DNA of 15,883 nucleotides from Planctomycetaceae bacterium UBA4732 (lineage in GTDB: Bacteria; Planctomycetota; Planctomycetia; Gemmatales; Gemmataceae), in the NCBI GenBank assembly GCA_002404095.1, contig DHJA01000188.1, forward strand, positions 4,173 to 20,055, in the 5' to 3' direction. The translations under genes and the position numbers were made by a program. The number at the start of each line of letters is the position of its first letter. Position 1 is the stretch's first letter. Below the pieces are notes generated by a model that ran no database searches, was not told the origin of the DNA, and saw only the letters and a list, made by a program, of their open reading frames with translations. This document shows positions 1 through 4,479 of the stretch, piece by piece.

Positions 1-254
1 TCGCCGATCTGCTGCAACAGCTTGTACGGGCCGATCACCGTGCCGGGCGCCTCACTCGGCCTCGGCTGCTCGACGGTGGCGACCAGGTGGACGCTTCCTA
101 GCCGGTCGTGCGCCGCCAGAAGAGCCTCGACTTCCTTGCGCAGCCCTTCGTTGCTCCCGCAGAACTGATCGAGATAGGCAGCGCGTTCTTCGGGCGAGCC
201 TTTTTCGATGGCCGCCTCGAAGATCGATCTTTCCGATAAACTTTGCTCTGTCAT
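1..254 (-). CDS. Serine/threonine protein kinase, N-terminal 84 codons (cut by window edge)
   Basis: The frame starts at the ATG at 254 and runs off the left edge of the window. The first ~70 residues form an acidic helical region (MTEQSLSERSIFEAAIEKG, then ERAAYLDQFC and LRKEVEALLAAHD). This layout precedes the kinase domain in many planctomycete Hanks-type kinases. At the window edge it reaches GPYKLLQQIGE, the first strand leading into the glycine-rich ATP loop. The catalytic loop lies outside the window, so activity cannot be judged. The start is 103 bp downstream of the ECF sigma factor stop on the same strand. Sigma factor followed by kinase is a common planctomycete pair, so the kinase may act with that sigma factor; this link is inferred. 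An overlapping frame at 52-345 does not resemble any protein. Confidence 0.8.
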   Translation of the reverse strand, partial: MTEQSLSERSIFEAAIEKGSPEERAAYLDQFCGSNEGLRKEVEALLAAHDRLGSVHLVATVEQPRPSEAPGTVIGPYKLLQQIG

Positions 255-357
255 GGTCCCGCACTCCACTGCGCGGCAGGGCCTCGGCGTTCCCTAATAC
301 AATGCGGAATCCCGCGGCCAAACCTGCCACGTTTTTTTCATGCAAGCGAAAACGGCT

Positions 358-936
358 TCATTCCCGGGAGTTGCGCTCGCCCGACCGGTCGAGTTCGCGC
401 CGCAGCCAGGCGCGGGCGTAGGCCCAGTGGCGATAAGCGGTGCGCTCTGAAATGCCGAGGCACTTGGCCGCCTCGGGCAGCGTGAGTCCCGCGAAGAAGC
501 GAAGCTCGACCAGCTTGGCGATCACGGGTTCCCGGGTTGCCAGTTGTGACAGCGCCTCATCGACGGCGAACAACTCGCCGCCGGTCGAATCAATGGCCAG
601 CTCCGCCTCGAGCAGATCGTGGCGTTGCCAGCCGCCGCCATGCTTCTCAGCCTGTTTGCGGCGGGCGTTGTCGATGAGGAGGCGCCGCATGGCCTCGGCC
701 GCGGCGCCGAAGAAGTGTGCTCGGCTGTCCCAGTGCTGGGTCTTCGCCACGTCCACCAGCCGCAGGTAGGCCTCGTGGACCAGGGCGGTGGCCTGGAGCG
801 TCTGGCCGGGCGCCTCCTGGACCAGCTTTTGCGCCGCCAGCTTGCGCAGCTCGTCGTAGACCAGCGGCAAGAGCTGCTCGGCGGCGTGGGGGTCGCCTTG
901 CTCGATGGCAGACAGGATGCGGGTGACTTCACTCAT
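358..936 (-). CDS. ECF RNA polymerase sigma factor, TIGR02999-like (192 aa)
   Basis: Alternative sigma factor that would direct RNA polymerase to a small regulon. Region 2 spans about residues 1-95, with LPLVYDELRKLAAQKL, the QTLQATALVHEAYLRLVD segment, and the FFGAAAEAMRRLLIDNARRK block that recognises the -10 element. Region 4 spans about 125-182, with the helix-turn-helix LTLPEAAKCLGISERTAYRHW and a following basic helix. The wording is characteristic of the planctomycete-rich TIGR02999 group. I chose the ATG at 936 because the family begins at MSEV...; the frame stays open to 1239, but those upstream residues look non-coding. GGGGA lies 6 nt before the ATG. No anti-sigma factor is adjacent. 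The next gene is a Ser/Thr kinase, so control by phosphorylation is plausible but inferred. Confidence 0.93.
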   Translation of the reverse strand: MSEVTRILSAIEQGDPHAAEQLLPLVYDELRKLAAQKLVQEAPGQTLQATALVHEAYLRLVDVAKTQHWDSRAHFFGAAAEAMRRLLIDNARRKQAEKHGGGWQRHDLLEAELAIDSTGGELFAVDEALSQLATREPVIAKLVELRFFAGLTLPEAAKCLGISERTAYRHWAYARAWLRRELDRSGERNSRE

Positions 937-1289
937 CGGCGGTCCCCAAGAGGGCTTCGGAGGTTCCAGCAGAACGTCCTCTCCCAACTTCTGGAGCGGG
1001 TTCCGGAATCTTTGCCTCCGTACACGTCTAACCTGTCGAGCCGCCAGGTCTTTTCCCCGCCCGCGAAGGCAGATTACGAGTATACCACCCGCCTGGCCCC
1101 AAGTCCTCGATTTCTTCGGCACGCCGGTCGTGATCGAGCCGTTGCCGGGCCAACTCTCCCGCGACGCCGGGCTGCTCCCCATCGGCCCGTTCGACCAGCG
1201 CATCGGGATCACCCGGGCCAACGCCTGCGCGCTCAACAAGCCCCAACCCCCCTACCCCGAGTATAGGGCCGAGGGTGCTCTTGGAAACG
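937..1289. other. 353-bp intergenic region upstream of the sigma factor
   Basis: No intact gene is visible on either strand. Plus-strand frames that cross it are mostly antisense readings of the flanking genes. The one recognisable element is a transposase-like fragment at 1085-1234, listed separately. The sigma factor promoter should lie between about 940 and 1085, but I could not pick convincing -35 and -10 boxes. Confidence 0.5.
1085..1234 (+). pseudogene. Remnant of IS1380-like transposase N-terminus
   Basis: The plus frame encodes PQVLDFFGTPVVIEPLPGQL followed by SRDAGLLPIGPFDQRIGITR. This resembles the N-terminus of IS1380-family DDE transposases, which typically read 'SSDAGLLPIRQ.D.RLGLT...A'. 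Only about 50 residues are recognisable. No transposase start, catalytic DDE core or terminal inverted repeats are visible, and after about 1234 the resemblance fades into CALNKPQPPYPEYRAEG. The likely reading is a small scar of an old insertion between the sigma factor and the oxidoreductase. The assignment rests on remembered family wording, with no search behind it. Confidence 0.55.
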
Positions 1290-2192
1290 CTACACCGGCA
1301 CCTTTTCGCCCGCGCCGTGGTTATTGGCGCTCCGGAGCGCCGCCTCCATAAAGCCGACCATCTCTACCGTCACGGCCATGTCCAACGGCGGCTTTTTCAA
1401 AGTAAACAGATCCACAATGCGCTTGAGCAGTTCGCGGTAGAGATATTTGGTACTCAGCGCGAGCGGATAAACGCCCTTCTCGGTGAAGACGACGCAGCCG
1501 TAATCGGCCTTGCCGGAGCGAATGCCGCGCACCGTGGCGACGCGGCCGTCGTCCCACTGACCCGTCGCCACGTCCACGTCTTTCTCGTGCGTACAAGTCA
1601 CGCGCTGGCAACCTTTCCCCATCAAGGCGTACAGAATTTCGACGGCGTGAATGCCGTAGTGGAACAAGCCGGGGTTAAGCCGCTCGGACTCCGACAAATG
1701 CGCGGGGCCGTAGGCCGTGGCGCCGATGATTTTGCCATGACTGTCGTCGGCAAGGAATGCCGTCAGTTCCGGCACGTAGCGCAGTGAGGACGAGCTGAAC
1801 AACGGCGCCTTGTGCTTGTCCGACAGCCCCACCATTTTGCGCGCGTCCTCGACCGAGCAAGCGAACGGCTTATCGACGTAACAAGGCATCCCTGCTTCCA
1901 GAAATGGTTTCGCCCTCGCCAAGTGGGCGCCGCCCTCCAACGATTCCACCAGCACGCCGTCCACTTTACCGATCAGGTCGGCCGGGTTCTTCACTAATTC
2001 GATTCCAAGACTCTCCATTTCTTTTTTGTAGCCCGCTATCCGCTCCGGCGCCAACTGCGACTCGCCGGGGCAGCCGAGCGTCACTTCGGCGCCGTCCACC
2101 CATTGGTCTTTGTCAATGCCCTTGTGGTTGAGGCGCTTGGTGAACTCGACGACGTGCGAGGTGTCGAAATCGACGATGCCGAGACGGATCAT
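1290..2192 (-). CDS. Gfo/Idh/MocA family oxidoreductase (300 aa)
   Basis: Predicted NAD(P)-dependent sugar or cyclitol oxidoreductase; the substrate is not deducible. Residues 1-125 form the Rossmann half. The C-terminal half (about 126-300) is the mixed alpha/beta substrate domain. Family marks are VDKPF at 106-110, the EKP-type motif with Lys108, and HYGIHAVE at 178-185 with the usual catalytic-region histidines. The N-terminus MIRLGIVDFDTSHVVEF lacks a textbook GxGxxG loop. This is a known planctomycete-style variant and may affect cofactor binding. Length is slightly short for the family (usually 330-400). I chose the ATG at 2192: GGAG lies 8-9 nt upstream, and homology begins exactly at MIRLGIVD; a longer open frame to 2360 is probably untranslated. 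The first ~15 codons and promoter are duplicated at 3789-3936. Confidence 0.9.
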   Translation of the reverse strand: MIRLGIVDFDTSHVVEFTKRLNHKGIDKDQWVDGAEVTLGCPGESQLAPERIAGYKKEMESLGIELVKNPADLIGKVDGVLVESLEGGAHLARAKPFLEAGMPCYVDKPFACSVEDARKMVGLSDKHKAPLFSSSSLRYVPELTAFLADDSHGKIIGATAYGPAHLSESERLNPGLFHYGIHAVEILYALMGKGCQRVTCTHEKDVDVATGQWDDGRVATVRGIRSGKADYGCVVFTEKGVYPLALSTKYLYRELLKRIVDLFTLKKPPLDMAVTVEMVGFMEAALRSANNHGAGEKVPV

Positions 2193-2293
2193 GGCTGCGG
2201 CTCCAGGGTGAGGGACGACGACGCTATGGTAGCGGATGCGGTGCGGGAGTGAAAGATAATCGTCGCGGCGATATGTTTCTGTGGGGAGGGCGA
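2147..2293. repeat. Direct repeat copy 1 (oxidoreductase 5' end plus divergent promoter region)
   Basis: This segment matches 3789-3936 in the same orientation at an offset of 1642-1643 bp. By eye there are about 17 mismatches and one single-base gap over 147 columns, near 88% identity. It spans the first ~15 codons of the oxidoreductase, the whole 103-bp divergent intergenic region, and the ribosome-binding site of the CPBP gene. Identity stops at the GGGAGGGCGA just before the CPBP start codon. This copy appears to be the functional original because intact genes extend from both ends. Confidence 0.9.
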
Positions 2294-2295
2294 AT
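2193..2295. promoter_or_regulatory. Divergent promoter region, oxidoreductase / CPBP protease
   Basis: This 103-bp gap lies between two genes read outward, so it must hold both start signals. Toward the oxidoreductase, GGAG precedes the ATG at 2192. Toward the CPBP gene, GGGGAGGG at 2283-2290 precedes the ATG at 2296. An AAAGATAAT stretch near 2250-2260 could be a -10 element for the plus strand, but no good -35 partner is visible, and copy 2 does not keep it. Core promoters are therefore unassigned. Confidence 0.5.
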
Positions 2296-2928
2296 ATGAA
2301 ATCGCTGCACTTGGTCCACGCCGGCCTGTTGCTGGCATTGCTCGCATTGCCGTCGTTCATCAGCGAGCTACGGCCGTGGCCGCTTTACCTACTCGCGCCG
2401 CTGACAATCTATGCCCTTATCGTGGCCGTCGTGCCGCCGCTGAGGCGCGGCGTCCACTGGCTGCGAGTCGGCCGCCTCGACGGCGCCGTCCTCGCCTGGA
2501 CGGCCGCCATCATCCTTGGCTCTTCCGCCGCTTTGGTGCTGTGGTTCGTGCTGGCGCGGCCCGACGTCGGCGATCTCACGGAGAAAATTCCGCACGTCGG
2601 GCCGGTGCAACTCATCCTGATCGGCATTACGTTTTCGTTGGCGAACGCGCTGATGGAGGAAGCGATTTTTCGAGGCGTGTTTCAGGAGGCGCTGACCGCG
2701 GAATGGGGGCCGCGGCTGGCGGTGGCGATTCAGGGCGTGCTATTCGGCGTGATCCATATCCAGGGATTCCCGCGCGGCCTGGAAGGGATGGTCATGGCGT
2801 CGGTCTACGGCGTCGCGCTAGGATGGTTGCGGCTACGGTCGGGAGGAATGGCGGCGTCGTGCATCGCCCATGTTTGCGCGGACGCGACGATTTTCGCTTT
2901 GCTTGTACTGCGACCAATGGCCGGTTAA
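2296..2928 (+). CDS. CPBP (CAAX/Abi) intramembrane metalloprotease (210 aa)
   Basis: Multi-pass inner-membrane protein of the CPBP/Rce1-like family (ABI domain). In bacteria some members process peptides, confer bacteriocin self-immunity, or have unknown roles. Hydrophobic segments lie near residues 7-22, 28-47, 66-87, 103-120, 142-157, 165-180 and 195-206. All three family motifs are present: EExxxR at Glu121-Glu122-Arg126 (EEAIFR), FxxxH at Phe150-His154, and HxxxD at His192-Asp196. The active site therefore looks complete. The ATG at 2296 follows GGGGAGGG with 5-6 nt spacing; an in-frame GTG at 2281 lies inside or before that ribosome site and is unlikely. The gene is divergent from the oxidoreductase and ends 17 bp before the convergent DUF5615 gene. 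It lies between the two direct-repeat copies. No substrate is suggested by the context. Confidence 0.92.
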   Translation: MKSLHLVHAGLLLALLALPSFISELRPWPLYLLAPLTIYALIVAVVPPLRRGVHWLRVGRLDGAVLAWTAAIILGSSAALVLWFVLARPDVGDLTEKIPHVGPVQLILIGITFSLANALMEEAIFRGVFQEALTAEWGPRLAVAIQGVLFGVIHIQGFPRGLEGMVMASVYGVALGWLRLRSGGMAASCIAHVCADATIFALLVLRPMAG

Positions 2929-2945
2929 TTGGAGCCAAAGCGACC

Positions 2946-3296
2946 TTAAATAGGCAAGTGAATAACCCGGCCGATCCATTCCGTTTGTTCGCTGCAAGCA
3001 TTCAACAGCAGTAATTCCTCAATGGCACGACCCACCGGGAACCGGTCGTTCAGGACGAACACGCCGGCCATGGGGTCCGCGGCGGCGAGCCGCGCGTAGG
3101 CGTCATCCGGCATCGTCGCCCGATCATGGGTGAGAACGATTCGAGCGTTTTCCGCCGCCCAAGCCAAAACCGCAGGATCGCCCGCACCGCGCAAACCGAT
3201 ATCCTGCACCCGTACGATGTCAAAGTTCGGCTGACGAAGCAGCAACCCACGCACGATGTCGCCATTAAAGTTTTCATCGCTGACCAACCGCACCAT
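2946..3296 (-). CDS. DUF5615 PIN-like protein, probable toxin (116 aa)
   Basis: DUF5615 (COG4634, Mut7-C/PIN-like fold) proteins are predicted nuclease toxins paired with DUF433 antitoxins. The N-terminus MVRLVSDENFNGDIVRGLL carries the family Asp7-Glu8-Asn9 motif. VLTHDRATMPDDAY, with Asp58, matches the central acidic motif, and FVLNDRFPVGRAIEEL is the usual third segment. The 116-residue length is normal. The acidic residues expected for metal binding are present, so it looks intact. The ATG at 3296 lies 9 bp after the DUF433 stop, so the two genes form a tight antitoxin-toxin operon. Nuclease activity is a family-level prediction; nothing here identifies the RNA or DNA target. Confidence 0.9.
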   Translation of the reverse strand: MVRLVSDENFNGDIVRGLLLRQPNFDIVRVQDIGLRGAGDPAVLAWAAENARIVLTHDRATMPDDAYARLAAADPMAGVFVLNDRFPVGRAIEELLLLNACSEQTEWIGRVIHLPI

Positions 3297-3305
3297 GCTC
3301 GTCCC

Positions 3306-3716
3306 TCATGCTTGTCTTCGAGCAAGCAAGCGAGCGCGGATGTCAGCAAGGTTTCCTTGCTCGCTTTCAATCCGTCGGCGAACTTCCTCCGCTTTCTGCT
3401 CACGCCGGGCAAGATACTCCTCAACTTCGTCGCGATGGTGCAAGTAGTAGGCAATGGCCGCATAGACATCGGCTAGGGCCAGCGTGGAGTATCGTTGCAC
3501 AATCGTCTCAGGAGTCGCGCCGTCCTGAAAGGCCCGGATGACTAACTCAAGAAGAACGCGCGAGCCGCCGACGCGCAGCGCGCCGGAGACATCTTCACGG
3601 AGAGGCGGAGCCTCGGCCGCTGCACTACGGCGCACAATCTCAGCGCCCACTTGCTGCTGGTCCGCGGGTGGAAGCGCGTCAAAGGCGATTAGCAGTTCAT
3701 TGACGGTTGTTGTCAC
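3306..3716 (-). CDS. DUF433 protein, probable antitoxin (136 aa)
   Basis: DUF433 (COG2442) proteins carry a helix-turn-helix and are the predicted antitoxins of DUF5615 partners. The domain occupies about residues 45-105: VGGSRVLLELVIRAFQDGAT, then PETIVQRYSTLALADVYAAI and AYYLHHRDEVEEYLARRE. A basic, charged C-terminal helix (about 105-136) follows. The N-terminal 45 residues (TTTVNELLIAFDALPPADQQ) are an added helical region. I chose the GTG at 3716 because GGAGGG ends 5 nt upstream. The in-frame ATG at 3767 would add 17 residues of no family character. The start region overlaps by 20 nt a 45-codon frame that begins in repeat copy 2, suggesting translational coupling. It is about 62% identical over 88 residues to the orphan DUF433 at 7256-7651 (55 matches by eye). 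Confidence 0.88.
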   Translation of the reverse strand: MTTTVNELLIAFDALPPADQQQVGAEIVRRSAAAEAPPLREDVSGALRVGGSRVLLELVIRAFQDGATPETIVQRYSTLALADVYAAIAYYLHHRDEVEEYLARREQKAEEVRRRIESEQGNLADIRARLLARRQA

Positions 3717-3834
3717 AACGACCCTCCGACGTAGGAAAGGGGACAGGAATCTCCTCTCTCCCCTCATGAATGTCCTCGTTCCCTCGCACGACGATGTGCG
3801 AGGCGTCGAAATCGACGATGCCGAGACGAATCAT
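3697..3834 (-). CDS. Chimeric 45-codon leader frame upstream of DUF433
   Basis: This short frame starts at an ATG that corresponds exactly to the oxidoreductase start in repeat copy 1. It begins MIRLGIVDFDASHIVV, against MIRLGIVDFDTSHVVE in the full gene. It then runs into unrelated sequence (RGNEDIHEGREEIPVP...) and stops at a TGA lying 17-19 nt inside the DUF433 frame. The GGAG ribosome site is kept from the parent gene. It may be an untranslated relic of a truncated gene copy, or a leader whose translation opens the antitoxin start. The start, stop and overlap are read directly; expression is unproven. Confidence 0.5.
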   Translation of the reverse strand: MIRLGIVDFDASHIVVRGNEDIHEGREEIPVPFPTSEGRCDNNRQ

Positions 3835-3936
3835 GGCTGCGGCTCCGATATGAGGGACGACGCCGTTATGGTAGCGGATGCGGGGCGGGAGTGAAAGAAG
3901 ATCACCGTGGCGATATGTTCCCGTGGGGGAGGGCGA
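3789..3936. repeat. Direct repeat copy 2 (truncated duplicate of oxidoreductase promoter region)
   Basis: Partner of 2147-2293, about 88% identical by eye. On its left the homology ends about 16 codons into the oxidoreductase and joins sequence leading into DUF433. On its right it ends just after GGGGGAGGGCGA with no CPBP gene following. It retains the ATG and GGAG of the oxidoreductase. Substitutions cluster around the middle and the CPBP-facing end (the AAAGATAAT stretch is altered). On the minus strand it is placed to act as the promoter of the DUF433-DUF5615 pair. Confidence 0.9.
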
Positions 3937-3953
3937 TAAGGCAATCTGTTCAC

Positions 3954-4199
3954 TCAGTAACCTTGACTGGTCAAGAAAGTCCGCAATTCGTCCCAGGCGC
4001 CGTTCAGATGGGCCTCAATTCCGAAGGTTTGCAATTGGTTAGCCAAGGTATGCAGAACCTGCGTAAGGGCTTCCGACCTGCCTACGTCGAAACCTTCGGC
4101 GGGAGCGCCCCGCTTCGCGGCCGCCGTCTCCTTCGCCTCCTTGGCTTCCGCCATTAACAAGCGAAGCGTGTCCGCGATACAGGAGAGTGCCGGATTCAT
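3954..4199 (-). CDS. Small protein of unknown function, possible partner of the RelB-like antitoxin (81 aa)
   Basis: I do not recognise a named family. The protein is hydrophilic and probably all-helical: an N-terminal helix (MNPALSCIADTLRLLMAEAK), a charged Lys/Glu/Ala stretch, then FDVGRSEALTQVLHTLANQL and a C-terminal WDELRTFLTSQGY. There is no signal peptide or membrane segment. It starts at the ATG at 4199, preceded by AGGTGG, 25 bp after the RelB-like antitoxin stop. That is the slot where a RelE/ParE toxin would normally sit, but it has no RelE-like features. The spacing suggests co-transcription, possibly from the U32 gene. The FDVGR... segment recalls small planctomycete proteins of unknown role, from memory only. 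Confidence 0.7.
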   Translation of the reverse strand: MNPALSCIADTLRLLMAEAKEAKETAAAKRGAPAEGFDVGRSEALTQVLHTLANQLQTFGIEAHLNGAWDELRTFLTSQGY

Positions 4200-4224
4200 G
4201 GTCCACCTGCCGTCTTTCTCCGGG

Positions 4225-4455
4225 TCACGGCGCGATCCGTTTCAGCGCATGTGCCTTGACCTCTTTCCAGGGAATGAGGTTGTCAGGGTCGGCATCGTCC
4301 TCGGCCACACGCCGACGCAGTTCTTGGAGTTGCGATTCGCTGAGCGGCAGCCGCGCCCCTGCGGCGAGGATGCCGTCCCAAATCTCGCGGACCAGGGCCA
4401 GCTGTTCATCGACCGGCAGGCGATCGATGCCAAGTGATTGCACGGTAACGGGCAT
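4225..4455 (-). CDS. RelB-like addiction-module antitoxin, Unstab_antitox / TIGR02574-like (76 aa)
   Basis: Predicted antitoxin that would neutralise a RelE/ParE toxin and repress its own promoter. It matches the PF09720 pattern: LPVDEQLALVREIWDGIL at about residues 13-30, PLSESQLQELRRRVAEDDAD at about 37-56, and the closing IPWKEVKAHALKRI. The 76-residue length is typical. The ATG at 4455 follows GGAGAG with 6-7 nt spacing. It lies 24 bp downstream of the U32 gene and 25 bp upstream of the 81-residue gene, all minus strand. The usual toxin is absent in the window; either the next gene is an unconventional partner or this is an orphan antitoxin. Confidence 0.85.
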   Translation of the reverse strand: MPVTVQSLGIDRLPVDEQLALVREIWDGILAAGARLPLSESQLQELRRRVAEDDADPDNLIPWKEVKAHALKRIAP

Positions 4456-4479
4456 AGGGATCTCTCCGCTTGGATTCTC

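Noticed and set aside
52..345. 97-codon minus-strand frame near the left edge
   Set aside because: It overlaps the kinase N-terminus in another frame and is Arg-rich without motifs. The kinase frame starting at 254 reaches a proper glycine-loop lead-in.
2193..2360. Longer oxidoreductase with a 56-residue N-terminal extension
   Set aside because: The extension would read through the divergent promoter region and has no family similarity. Homology and a ribosome site both mark the ATG at 2192.
2296..3716. Complete composite transposon between the direct repeats
   Set aside because: There is no transposase or terminal inverted repeats, and the repeats are a gene start plus promoter, not mobile-element ends.
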